This document shows, piece after piece, positions 11,066 through 19,509 of a DNA stretch of 64,000 nucleotides. This stretch comes from Pigmentiphaga aceris (lineage in GTDB: Bacteria > Pseudomonadota > Gammaproteobacteria > Burkholderiales > Burkholderiaceae_B). The notes beneath the pieces are model-generated. The model worked only from the letters and a program-made list of their open reading frames with translations. It had not been told where the DNA came from and ran no database searches. Position numbers and translations under genes: made by a program. The DNA is taken from assembly GCF_008119665.1 (NCBI RefSeq), contig NZ_CP043046.1, positions 2,170,001-2,234,000 of the forward strand, in the 5' to 3' direction. Numbering within the stretch: the stretch's first letter is position 1; each line of letters begins with the position of its first letter.

Positions 11066-11094
11066 ATCTTAAAGAGAAAAAACCCTTTTGGCAA
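11066..11094 (-). promoter_or_regulatory. Promoter of tRNA-Leu copy 3, overlapping the rnr start
   Basis: On the minus strand TTGCCA (-35, plus 11089-11094), a 17-base spacer, then TAAGAT (-10, plus 11066-11071). The -35 hexamer overlaps the TTG start codon of rnr (11088-11090) on the other strand. Confidence 0.7.
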
Positions 11095-13505
11095 CTCGAT
11101 CCAATAATAACGCTCCGGGCACTCCGCCCGATTACGATCCCGACGTCCCCAGCCGGGAAGAAATTCTTGCGGCGCTTCGCAAAGCCGACAAGCCCTTGTC
11201 GCCGGACGAACTGGCCGACGTGATGGGCGTTACCCGCGACGCCACCTTGATCGGCTTTGACCGCCGACTCAATGCGATGGAACGCGACGGGCAATTGCTG
11301 CCCAACCGCAAGGGCGTCCTGCTGCTTGCGACCAAACTTGATTTCATCGCTGGCCGGGTGCAAGGGCACCGTGACGGCTTCGGTTTCCTGATCCGCGACG
11401 ATGGCGGTCAGGATGTGTTCCTGTCGCCCAAGGAAATGCAGAAAGTGCTGCATGGCGACCGGGTGCTGTTGAAGCTGTCCGGTGGCGACTACCGTGGCAA
11501 GCCTGACGGCATGATCGTGGAAGTGATCGAGCGTCGCACCAACAAGCTGGTGGGGCGCTTCCTGAATGAGCGCGGCGTGTTCATCGTCGTGCCTGAAGAC
11601 CAGCGTATCAAGCACGACATCCTGGTGCCGCCGGGCGAGCAGGGCGATGCTGAACACGGTCAGGTCGTGTCCGTGGAAATCGTCACGCAGCCCACGCGCC
11701 ATTCGCAGCCCTTGGGCCGTGTGGTTGAAGTGCTGGGTGAGATCGATGATCCCGGCATGGAAATCGAAATTGCGGTGCGCAAGTTCGACGTGCCGCACGA
11801 GTTCTCGCAAGCCGCGCTGGACCAGGCTGCCCGCTTGCCCGATGCCGTGCGCCGCGCCGATTTGAAAGGCCGCATCGACCTGCGCGACGTGCCGTTGATC
11901 ACCATTGATGGTGAAGACGCTCGCGATTTCGACGATGCTGTGTATTGCGAACCGGTTGAACTTGGCACTGGCACGCGCAAGCGTCCGGGCTGGCGGCTGA
12001 TCGTCGCCATTGCCGACGTCAGCCACTACGTCACGCCCGGCGATGCGCTGGATCACGATGCGGTCGAGCGCAGCACCAGCGTGTACTTCCCGCGCCGCGT
12101 GATTCCGATGCTGCCCGAAAAGCTGTCCAACGGGCTGTGCTCGATCAACCCTGAAGTCGACCGCCTGGTGCTGGTCTGCGACATGGTGATTCCGGCCACT
12201 GGTTCCAAGGCGGGCACGGTGCAGGCCTACCAGTTCTACAACGCCGTGATGTATTCACATGCCCGCACTACCTATAACGAGGTATGGGGCGCGTTGCAGC
12301 AACCGGGTGGTCCGGCTGCCCGCAAGCACAATCATGTGCTGCCGCAGATCCACAACCTGTACTCGCTGTATCAGTTGCTGGCGGCGGCGCGCAAAACGCG
12401 TGGTGCCATCGACTTCGATACGGTCGAAACCAAGATCGTCTGCAATGAACTCGGCAAGATCGAACGCATCGTCGCGCACACGCGCAACGATGCGCACAAG
12501 GTGATTGAAGAGTGCATGCTGGCGGCCAACACCTGCGCGGCGGACTTCACCGAGCGCAGCAAGCACCCCGGCCTGTATCGCATTCACGAAGGTCCGACGA
12601 TCGAGAAGCTGCAATCCTTGCGCACCTTCCTGAAGACGATCGGCCTGACGCTGGGTGGTGGCGAGAAGCCCACGGCGGCAGACTATTCGGCCTTCCTGGA
12701 CAGCATTCGCGGTCGTCCCGACCACGCGCTGTTGCAGACCATGTGTCTGCGGTCCATGCAACAGGCCATGTACAGCCCCGACAACGTCGGTCACTTCGGT
12801 TTGGCCTACCCGGCCTATGCGCACTTCACGTCGCCGATCCGTCGTTATCCCGACTTGCTGACGCACCGTGCGATCAAGGCCTTGCTGGTCGGCCGTCGCT
12901 ATGTGCCCGAGCCTGTCGGCGATACGACGATCACGTCCAAGAACATGAAGGAACACGAACACGGCATCTGGGAACGCCTGGGTCTGCAGTGCTCGTCCAA
13001 CGAGCGTCGCGCCGACGATGCATCGCGTGACGTGGAAGCGTGGTTGAAGTGCTGGTTCGTGCGCGAGCGCGTGGGCGAGACCTTCACGGGTACCGTCACT
13101 GGCGTGGCTACCTTTGGTGTGTTCATCACCCTTGACGAGCTGTATGTCGAAGGCCTGGTGCATGTGTCCGAGCTTGGCACCGACTACTTCCAGTTCAACG
13201 ATTCGCTGCATGAATTGCGCGGCGAGCGTACCGGCATCCGTTATCGCCTGACCGACAAGGTTCAGGTGCAGGTTGCCCGGGTCGATCTGGAAGCGCGCCG
13301 CATCGAGTTCAAGCTGGTGCAAGGGGTCAGCTACGACGGTCTGCGCAAGCAAGCCCAGCGTGAAAGCGAACCCGAGCATCGCGTGCGCAAGGCGGCAGGT
13401 GCAAAGCCGGATCGTGGGCAGCTGGGTTATGGCGGCGAAGCGCGCAGCGCCAAGACTGGCAAGCGTGCTGCTGCATCCAAGCGCTCGGCGCGCAAAAACC
13501 GTTAA
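11088..13505 (+). CDS. rnr: Ribonuclease R
   Basis: 805 residues. Processive 3'-5' exoribonuclease of the RNB family that degrades structured RNA and takes part in trans-translation. Order: an N-terminal helix-turn-helix (about 20-70), cold-shock-type RNA-binding domains (about 80-230), the RNB core with DGEDARDFDDAV (about 272-283, metal-binding Asp residues) and SPIRRYPDLLTHRA, an S1 domain (GETFTGTVTGVATFGVFI) and a Lys/Arg-rich tail. The start is TTG: an in-frame TAA at 11070-11072 leaves no upstream alternative, and the next ATG would cut into the HTH. rlmB follows. Confidence 0.95.
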   Translation: MATRSNNNAPGTPPDYDPDVPSREEILAALRKADKPLSPDELADVMGVTRDATLIGFDRRLNAMERDGQLLPNRKGVLLLATKLDFIAGRVQGHRDGFGFLIRDDGGQDVFLSPKEMQKVLHGDRVLLKLSGGDYRGKPDGMIVEVIERRTNKLVGRFLNERGVFIVVPEDQRIKHDILVPPGEQGDAEHGQVVSVEIVTQPTRHSQPLGRVVEVLGEIDDPGMEIEIAVRKFDVPHEFSQAALDQAARLPDAVRRADLKGRIDLRDVPLITIDGEDARDFDDAVYCEPVELGTGTRKRPGWRLIVAIADVSHYVTPGDALDHDAVERSTSVYFPRRVIPMLPEKLSNGLCSINPEVDRLVLVCDMVIPATGSKAGTVQAYQFYNAVMYSHARTTYNEVWGALQQPGGPAARKHNHVLPQIHNLYSLYQLLAAARKTRGAIDFDTVETKIVCNELGKIERIVAHTRNDAHKVIEECMLAANTCAADFTERSKHPGLYRIHEGPTIEKLQSLRTFLKTIGLTLGGGEKPTAADYSAFLDSIRGRPDHALLQTMCLRSMQQAMYSPDNVGHFGLAYPAYAHFTSPIRRYPDLLTHRAIKALLVGRRYVPEPVGDTTITSKNMKEHEHGIWERLGLQCSSNERRADDASRDVEAWLKCWFVRERVGETFTGTVTGVATFGVFITLDELYVEGLVHVSELGTDYFQFNDSLHELRGERTGIRYRLTDKVQVQVARVDLEARRIEFKLVQGVSYDGLRKQAQRESEPEHRVRKAAGAKPDRGQLGYGGEARSAKTGKRAAASKRSARKNR

Positions 13506-13588
13506 GCCAAGTGGCGGCTTGTGCAATCGCGCCGTGCTGTCAGACAGCGTGGTGCGATGCACGACCGGCATGTCTTTGTCGTAAAGAT

Positions 13589-13617
13589 CCGCCGCTGACA
13601 TCAGCGGCGGTTTCATT
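13589..13617 (+). terminator. Terminator after rnr
   Basis: A perfect 10-bp stem CCGCCGCTGA/TCAGCGGCGG with a 2-base centre (13589-13610), followed by TTTCATTT. The short T-run makes it moderate. Confidence 0.7.
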
Positions 13618-13710
13618 TGTGCAAGCGCGCTCGCGGGCGCATTGCGCAAGCAAACAAGCAATTGCGGTTTAATGTCGGATTCCCGACCCGCACTGAAAAA
13701 AGGACTTCCT

Positions 13711-14457
13711 ATGGCTGCCAGCCAGGTACTCGCCGGTTTCCACGCCGTGGCCGCGCGTCTTCGCCACGCGCCGGCATCGATCAAAGATATTTACGTTGAA
13801 GCCTCCCGGCGCGATCGCCGCATGCTGACCCTGATCGAGCAGGCTGAACAAGCTGGCCGTCGCGTGCATCCGGTCGAAACCATGCGCCTGGACGGTATCG
13901 CGCGTGGCCAGCGTCACCAAGGCGTCGTGGCCCTTGCCGAGCAAGTCGAACTCGCCGTCGATCTGGACGAGATGCTCGATGACGCGACCGATGTGCCGTT
14001 CCTGCTGATCCTCGACAGCATCACCGATCCGCATAATCTGGGCGCGTGCCTGCGTACCGCCGATGCCGCTGGCGTGAACGCCGTGGTCGCTCCGCGTGAC
14101 CGCGCCGTCGGCCTGAATGCCACGGTGCAACGTGTCTCGTGCGGCGCTGCCGACTCGATCGCCTACATCACGGTCACCAATCTGGCACGCACGCTGCGCG
14201 CGCTGAAAGAGCGTGACATCTGGGTCGTCGGTACTGACGACCAGGCAGAAAAGACCGTGCACGACATCGACTGCACCCGCCCCATCGCTTGGGTCATGGG
14301 TGCCGAAGGCGAGGGCATGCGTCGCCTGACCCGCGAAACCTGCGACGAGCTGGTTCGCATCCCGATGCTGGGTTCGGTGGAAAGCCTGAACGTCAGCGTG
14401 GCATCTGCCGTCTGCCTGTACGAAACCGTGCGCCAGCGCACTGCCAAGAAGGCTTGA
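13711..14457 (+). CDS. rlmB: 23S rRNA (guanosine-2'-O)-methyltransferase RlmB
   Basis: 248 residues from the ATG at 13711 (SD AAAAAGGA). It is a SpoU-family SPOUT methyltransferase that modifies Gm2251 in the peptidyl-transferase loop. Motif 1 is [21 protein letters not shown] (about 107-127), motif 2 WVMGAEGEG (about 196-204) and motif 3 [18 protein letters not shown], which together build the trefoil-knot AdoMet site. The N-terminal L30e-like substrate domain is present. rnr-rlmB adjacency is widely conserved. Confidence 0.95.
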   Translation: MAASQVLAGFHAVAARLRHAPASIKDIYVEASRRDRRMLTLIEQAEQAGRRVHPVETMRLDGIARGQRHQGVVALAEQVELAVDLDEMLDDATDVPFLLILDSITDPHNLGACLRTADAAGVNAVVAPRDRAVGLNATVQRVSCGAADSIAYITVTNLARTLRALKERDIWVVGTDDQAEKTVHDIDCTRPIAWVMGAEGEGMRRLTRETCDELVRIPMLGSVESLNVSVASAVCLYETVRQRTAKKA

Positions 14458-14461
14458 TGCG

Positions 14462-15523
14462 ATGATTTTCGGCAGCGACAACATGCTGGGCGCATCCCAG
14501 CAGGTGCTGGATGCAATCGTGCGCGCCAATGCCGGCCTGGCGGCCTCTTATGGTGCGGACGACTGGTGCGCGCAGGCCACTGCACGCATCGCCGAGCTGT
14601 TCGAGTGCCCGGTGGAAGTGTTCTATGTGTCCACCGGCACCGTTGCCAATTCGCTGGCGCTGTCGGCGCTGGTACCGCCCTGGGGCTCGGTGCTGTGCCA
14701 CCACCAGGCGCACATCGTCAACGATGAATCGAGCGCGCCTGAATTGTTCAGTGGCGGTGCCCGGCTGGTACCGATTGTCGATGCCAGCGGCAAGCTGGGG
14801 CCGGCTGCCTTGTCGCAAGCCTTGGCGACAGCACCGCATCCGCCACACAACGTGGTGCCTCGTGCGCTCAGTCTGACCCAGGCCACGGAATGCGGACTGG
14901 TCTACACGCCTGCCGAGATTTCGGCGTTGACCAAACTGGCGCATGAAAACGATTTGTACGTTCACATGGATGGCGCGCGTTTTGCCAACGCCGTCGCATC
15001 GCTGGGTTGTTCCCCTGCGGATGTGACCTGGCGCGCTGGTGTCGATGTGCTGTGTCTGGGGGCGTCGAAGAATGGCGCGCTGATGGCCGAGGCAATCGTT
15101 TTCTTCGATACCGCACTGGCCGAAGATTTCGCCTTCCGCGTCAAGCGGGCAGGGCAGATGGCCGCCAAGGGCCGCTTGTTCGGTGCGCAGTTCTGTGGCT
15201 GGCTGGAAAACGGCCATTGGCTGGACCTGGCACGCCACGCCAATCACATGGCGCGTGACCTGTCTGCGGCACTGAACCATGTGCCGGGCGTAGGTACCGT
15301 ATGGCCGGTCGATGCCAACGAAGTATTCGTGGTCATGCCGCATGCACTCGCCACGCGCCTGCGTGTCGATGGCGCGGTGTTCTACGACTGGCATCCTTCG
15401 GCATTGCCAGCAGGCAAGACCTTGGTTGCCGGTGAGGTGTTCGTGCGACTGGTCTGCGGCTTCGGTACCCAACCCGAACAGATCGCAGCGCTGATTGAAG
15501 CGGCGTCAAAGCACGGGGTTTGA
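14462..15523 (+). CDS. ltaE: Low-specificity threonine aldolase (PLP)
   Basis: 353 residues, starting five bases after the rlmB stop and probably co-transcribed. It is a fold-type I PLP enzyme of the threonine aldolase/beta-eliminating lyase family that splits L-(allo-)threonine to glycine and acetaldehyde. Signatures are GSDNMLGAS at the N-terminus, STGTVANSLAL (phosphate binding), HMDGARFANAV (Asp contacting the PLP ring) and the PLP lysine K203 in LGASKNG. The length is typical. Activity on D-isomers or other beta-hydroxy amino acids cannot be excluded. Confidence 0.9.
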   Translation: MIFGSDNMLGASQQVLDAIVRANAGLAASYGADDWCAQATARIAELFECPVEVFYVSTGTVANSLALSALVPPWGSVLCHHQAHIVNDESSAPELFSGGARLVPIVDASGKLGPAALSQALATAPHPPHNVVPRALSLTQATECGLVYTPAEISALTKLAHENDLYVHMDGARFANAVASLGCSPADVTWRAGVDVLCLGASKNGALMAEAIVFFDTALAEDFAFRVKRAGQMAAKGRLFGAQFCGWLENGHWLDLARHANHMARDLSAALNHVPGVGTVWPVDANEVFVVMPHALATRLRVDGAVFYDWHPSALPAGKTLVAGEVFVRLVCGFGTQPEQIAALIEAASKHGV

Positions 15524-15829
15524 GCCTGGTGTGCGGTTGATGGGTGCGGTTGATGTGTTCGGTTGATACGTTCAGGCGGGATCGTTTGCCAGGGCGCTTC
15601 CGTTCAACGGGGTGCCCGATCAGCGTTCCTGATTGAACCGTCAATCTGCATTTCAAGCGCGTGCTGCCTGATGATGCTGCACCCTCACGGTGCAGCATGA
15701 CAAATTTCGTCCCGAAAACACTAAAGTCCTGACGATTCCTGCCGTAAGCATGGAGGTCCTGGACTTTATTTTGCGGTCGCGCCTGACTTTATTGTCCGGC
15801 CGGATTTACCGCATGCCTCGGGGGGCTGT
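15524..15829. other. 306-bp intergenic region with a perfect hairpin
   Basis: No gene is visible. At 15674-15698 ATGCTGCACC pairs perfectly with GGTGCAGCAT around a 5-base loop, but no T-run follows on either strand. Near 15535-15570 the motif GGTTGAT occurs three times. Promoter elements for the downstream diguanylate cyclase are presumably within 15700-15800. Confidence 0.6.
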
Positions 15830-17203
15830 TTGCATCGCGCTGTGCCGAACTTGGCAAACCACGTTTTTGTAGTGCCGGCCTTATTGGCCGCGCTGATTTT
15901 GCTGCTCTTGCCGGCGACCGCGTCTGCGGGTGCCTTCTACCAGACACTGTTGGCCGTGCTCGCCTGTGTGGCGGGTGGCTTGGCCCTGCTGTATGGCCGT
16001 CTGCGCATTCTTTTCATGGTGCTTGTCACCTATCTGGGTTTCCTGCTGCTGAGCGGGCAGACCGACGCCTACTTGCGCGATGGTCGTTTTGCGCCGCACG
16101 CGTCGCTGGTGTTCAACGGCGCATCGGTGTGGCTGCCGATGATGTTTGTGCTCAATGGCGTGTGGCACGAGCGCGGTCAACCGATCGTCGACGTCATCAA
16201 ACGCGCGCTGTATCAGACCGTGGCCCTGGGTGTGTTCCTGCTGCTGGCCGCCTGGCGACCCGATCACATGGTCGCGCTGGTTGCTGGCGCGCACCTGCCC
16301 ACCATGCCCTTGCAATGGAGTTCGTTGCCGGCATTGCCAACGTTGTCGATCTACGCTGCCGTGATGGTGTTGGGCATTCAGGCTGTGTGGACGCCGCGCA
16401 CGGAGCACACTGCCATGTTGCTGGCAGCCGTGTGTCTGGCGGTGATGTTGCCGCGCGCTTTTCTGGATGCGGCGGTGGTCCCGGTGGGATGCAGTTTCAT
16501 CCTGCTGCTGTTTGCTGGTTCCATCGTGCAGGAAACCTTCCGCATGGCTTTCCGTGACGAGCTGACGGGCTTGCGGGGGCGTCGTGCCTTGAACGATGTG
16601 CTGACGCGGCTGGACGGTAACTACAGCATTGCGATGGTCGATATCGATCACTTCAAGGCGTTCAACGACACTCATGGTCATCAGACGGGTGATCAGGTGT
16701 TGCGTCTGGTGGCGGCGCGTCTGAATCGGGCGGGTGGTGGCAGTCGTGCGTATCGGTACGGTGGCGAAGAGTTTGCGTTGGTATTTTTCGGCAAACTGGC
16801 GCACGAGTGTCTGGAGACGCTTGAGGGCGTGCGCATGGTAATTGAGTCGTCGCGCATGCGTTTGCGTGATGAGGCGAGTCGTCCGCAGTCTGAGGCGCAG
16901 GGGCGGGCGAAGCGCGGCAGTGGTGGTGAGCGGCCGGGCCTGCGGGTGACGGTGAGTATTGGTGTGTCGGATAGCCGGTTGTCGCCTGATGGTCCGGTGG
17001 CGGTGATTGCGGATGCGGATACGGCGTTGTATGCGGCGAAGGGGGCGGGGCGCAATCAGGTGAAGAGTGTGGTGCCGCCGAAGAATGCGCGGGTGAAGGC
17101 GGCGGAGGCGAAGGCTGCTGCGGCCAAGGCGGCGTCGGCGAAGCCGCGTGAGCCGGAGGCGAAGGTGTTCAGAACTCGGGCGACGCGTCAGCCTGCTGAG
17201 TGA
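15830..17203 (+). CDS. Membrane diguanylate cyclase (GGDEF)
   Basis: 457 residues, probable TTG start at 15830 preceded by GGGGGG. It makes cyclic-di-GMP from two GTP. The N-terminal ~230 residues contain seven or eight hydrophobic helices. The GGDEF domain follows, with DIDHFKAFNDTHGHQTGDQ and the active-site GGEEF at 311-315. The inhibitory I-site (RxxD upstream of the active loop) is absent, since the corresponding residues are Gly and Ser. A basic insertion (about 345-370) and a 45-residue Ala/Lys-rich tail are unusual. Repeat unit A begins 38 bases after the stop. Confidence 0.9.
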   Translation: MHRAVPNLANHVFVVPALLAALILLLLPATASAGAFYQTLLAVLACVAGGLALLYGRLRILFMVLVTYLGFLLLSGQTDAYLRDGRFAPHASLVFNGASVWLPMMFVLNGVWHERGQPIVDVIKRALYQTVALGVFLLLAAWRPDHMVALVAGAHLPTMPLQWSSLPALPTLSIYAAVMVLGIQAVWTPRTEHTAMLLAAVCLAVMLPRAFLDAAVVPVGCSFILLLFAGSIVQETFRMAFRDELTGLRGRRALNDVLTRLDGNYSIAMVDIDHFKAFNDTHGHQTGDQVLRLVAARLNRAGGGSRAYRYGGEEFALVFFGKLAHECLETLEGVRMVIESSRMRLRDEASRPQSEAQGRAKRGSGGERPGLRVTVSIGVSDSRLSPDGPVAVIADADTALYAAKGAGRNQVKSVVPPKNARVKAAEAKAAAAKAASAKPREPEAKVFRTRATRQPAE

Positions 17204-17240
17204 TTTTTGGTTTTTGCGTTGGGGTTAGTCGCGGTTTGCT

Positions 17241-17671
17241 CGTAACGGTGCTTGGTGCTTTTGCCAGTCGCGGGTGCCGGGGGCGCGTCGCCTGCCCCGC
17301 TGGACTTACGCGTCGGGTCTCCCGCCCTCCACGTCGCCCAGAAGGGCAGCCGCCACGCCCCCGGCACCCACGCCTTCAAAGCGGCTTGGTTAAAAGCGAA
17401 TCCCGCCTTTGGGTGGGCTGCAATTCTCTGGCTGCTTGGTGCTGGAATCGGTTCTCGGCATTTGATCGTCACCATCCTTGATCGTCACGCGGCTGGCTAT
17501 GGGGACTGGCTGCCCAGGTCGCCACGAAGCGATCTCTCCGGCTCACGGTTCGGTTGGTTCTTCAGCGGCCTTTTACGGCAGCGCCACTCAAGGAAATTCG
17601 CGCGCCTGCTTGGTGGTGGGGTGACACGGAAGCGGGTGGCCGCGCACCAGGTAATGCGACGAAAAAGCGGG
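17241..17671 (+). repeat. Dispersed repeat unit A (subtype 1) with conserved hairpin
   Basis: About 430 bp, related to units B, C and D. It opens with GTAACGGTG and GCCAGTCGC, followed by a hairpin at 17272-17369. Its outer 14-bp stem is GGGTGCCGGGGGCG (17272-17285) with its exact complement at 17356-17369. Inside are CTGCCC/GGGCAG (17292-17297, 17344-17349) and CGGG-TCT-CCCG (17314-17324). After it come the conserved ACGCCTTCAAAG, GGGGACTGGCTG and GGTCGCCACGAAGCGAT blocks. The inner end (GGTAATGCGACGAAAA) is shared with unit D only. It lies downstream of the diguanylate cyclase gene on the same strand. Confidence 0.85.
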
Positions 17672-17880
17672 ACGTTGAAGGATGGCGTTTTGAAGGCTGC
17701 GCATTGAACGTTCGAAGCGATGAAGAACGGTGTGAGCGGTGATAAATACTGATTGCAAGGCGCGTCCAACAGATCCCCGGCACGCCGTTGAGCGCAATGG
17801 GCCGCGGACGTCCTGGTGGTGTCGCTCTCGCGCAAAACAAGCGCCTCGACTAACACGCAGCACAAGCGTTTTCACGAGAT
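17672..17880. other. Spacer between repeat units A and B
   Basis: 209 bp with no recognisable gene or motif. Apart from weak similarity just inside unit A, it does not resemble the spacer of the second composite at 29465-29867. Confidence 0.55.
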
Positions 17881-18334
17881 CAGCCGCCAGCGCCACGATT
17901 GTCGCCGCTGCTCTCTGCATGCCGTGACGCGGCGGCCACCCGCTTCGGTGTCACCCCACCGCTAAGCAGACGCACAAATTTTCTTGAGTGGCGTTGCCGT
18001 AAAAGGCTGCTGAAGAACCCACCAAATCGTGAGCCGGAGAAATCGCTTCGTGGCGACCTGGCCAGCCAGTCCCCAAAGCCAGCCGCGTGGCGGTCAAGAC
18101 TGGTGGCCATCGCATGCCGAGAACCGCATACAGCACTTGGCAGCCAGAAGAATGCAGGCCATCCAAAGGCGGGATTGGCTTTTAACCAAACGACTTTGAA
18201 GGCGTGGGTGGTGGGGCCGGGTTGGCTGCCCTTCTGGACAAGGTGGAGGGCGGAGACCCGACGCCTAGGTCAAGCGGGGCAGCCGAGCCGGCCCCACCAC
18301 CCGCGACTGGCAAAAGAACACAAACACCCGTCAC
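17881..18334 (-). repeat. Dispersed repeat unit B (subtype 2), inverted relative to A
   Basis: Read on the minus strand it repeats the plan of unit A: GTGACGGGTG and GCCAGTCGC, then a hairpin at 18206-18302 with a perfect 15-bp outer stem (GGGTGGTGGGGCCGG and complement), then the conserved body. Its inner end (GCCGCGTCACGGCATGC, then TGGCGCTGGCGGCTG) is shared with unit C, not A. It begins 12 bases beyond the hexR stop on the same strand, and its hairpin starts about 45 bases after that stop. Confidence 0.85.
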
Positions 18335-18346
18335 AAAAAACCGAAC

Positions 18347-19183
18347 TCAACCATCAGCCCGCCGCCGCCGAGTAACTGCTTTCGAGCGAACCAGCGTATC
18401 CACATACTCAGGGCCGCGCTGCAACGCCACGCCCACTGCCAGAATGTCGCATACCGCCAGATGCCCAATGCGAGACCGCATCGGCGTATAGACATCCGGG
18501 TCTTCATTCACATCTACCCCGATCGCCACCGTCGCCAAACCCGCCAACGGCGAATGACTGCGCGTGATCGCAATCACCGTCGCCCCCGCCGCACGCGCCA
18601 GATTTGCCGCCTCCAGCATCTCGCGACTACGTCCCGTGTTCGAAATGGCCACCACCGCATCGCCCGGCCCCAACAGCGTCGCCGACACGCAATACACATG
18701 CGGGTCCACATAGGCCACGGTTGGCATGCCCAGACGGAAAAACTTGTGCTGCACATCGTGCGCCACCAAGCCTGATCCACCCGCGCCGTAAAACTCGATG
18801 CGCCGTGCCTGCGCCAGCAACGCAATGGCCTCACCCACGGCGTCTGAAGACAGCGAATCACGCACGCTCTGCAAGGCCGCAATAGTGCGATCGATCACCT
18901 TGCCTGCAATGCCCGATACCGACTCGTCGGCCTGCACATCCTCGTGCACATACGCCACGCCTGCCGGCAGGCTCTGCGCCAGACGAATCTTGAACTCCTT
19001 GAAGCCGGACAAACCCAGTGCCTTGCACAGACGTGCAATCGTCGGCTGACTCGACTCGGCGCGTTCGGCCAGTTCGGTCATGTTCAGGTGAACCACCTCA
19101 CGCGGCGCGGCCAGCACGTAGTCGGCCAGACGCCGCTCGGAAGGGCGCAGATGCGGCAGGACGGATTGCAGGCTGGTGATCAT
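18347..19183 (-). CDS. hexR: RpiR-family regulator HexR
   Basis: 278 residues. HexR represses glucose and Entner-Doudoroff genes and releases DNA on binding 2-keto-3-deoxy-6-phosphogluconate. The N-terminal RpiR helix-turn-helix (about 1-77, LAERAESSQPTIARLCKALGLSGFKEFK) is followed by a SIS sugar-phosphate domain (IEFYGAGGSGLVAHD, SNTGRSREML). It is divergent from edd, with operator-like sites in the shared 326-bp intergenic region, the classical arrangement. The start is the ATG at 19183. Confidence 0.93.
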   Translation of the reverse strand: MITSLQSVLPHLRPSERRLADYVLAAPREVVHLNMTELAERAESSQPTIARLCKALGLSGFKEFKIRLAQSLPAGVAYVHEDVQADESVSGIAGKVIDRTIAALQSVRDSLSSDAVGEAIALLAQARRIEFYGAGGSGLVAHDVQHKFFRLGMPTVAYVDPHVYCVSATLLGPGDAVVAISNTGRSREMLEAANLARAAGATVIAITRSHSPLAGLATVAIGVDVNEDPDVYTPMRSRIGHLAVCDILAVGVALQRGPEYVDTLVRSKAVTRRRRADG

Positions 19184-19438
19184 GGTGGTCCGCAGACGGG
19201 CTTAATGGGGCAGGGCGGAACGCTTGTTGCAGGCGGTTGCCTGCCAAGAGATGGTCTGGCGCGATACTGGTCAGCTTGATCCAACGCGCCACTTTCTTCA
19301 ACGGACGTCAGGGGCTTGTAAACAAATAAGGGCTACAGACAAGGCTAGGCTGGTAAGTCAGACAGCACTCGTGCCTAAGACGCTTGCATGCAAACGCCTA
19401 CGCCTACCCATACACAGGCCCGCATGTCAGTCTCCGAT
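19184..19438. other. hexR-edd divergent intergenic region (hexR-proximal part)
   Basis: Part of the 326-bp gap between divergent hexR and edd. No gene is visible. It should hold the hexR promoter; I could not place its boxes with confidence. The HexR-like sites follow at 19439-19474. Confidence 0.6.
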
Positions 19439-19474
19439 TGTACAAAAACTACGGCGTCTTTGTAGTTTTTCTAC
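19439..19474. promoter_or_regulatory. Two HexR-like operators upstream of edd
   Basis: TGTACAAAAACTAC (19439-19452) and TGTAGTTTTTCTAC (19461-19474) are both near-palindromic and close to the published HexR consensus (TGTA/TACA arms around an AT core). They lie 22 bp apart, two helical turns, between divergent hexR and edd and 36 bases before the edd ATG. Confidence 0.65.
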
Positions 19475-19509
19475 TAAACTAACCTCAATCGACTTTGCAG
19501 GTGATATCA

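Noticed and set aside
12255..13784. Long minus-strand frame opposite rnr and rlmB start
   Set aside because: It overlaps RNase R catalytic sequence completely and has no recognisable domain or ribosome-binding site.
17252..17707. 151-codon frame inside repeat unit A
   Set aside because: The frame is partly kept in other copies but broken in C and D, and no start with SD is present. It is treated as part of the repeat and noted as a finding, not called a gene.
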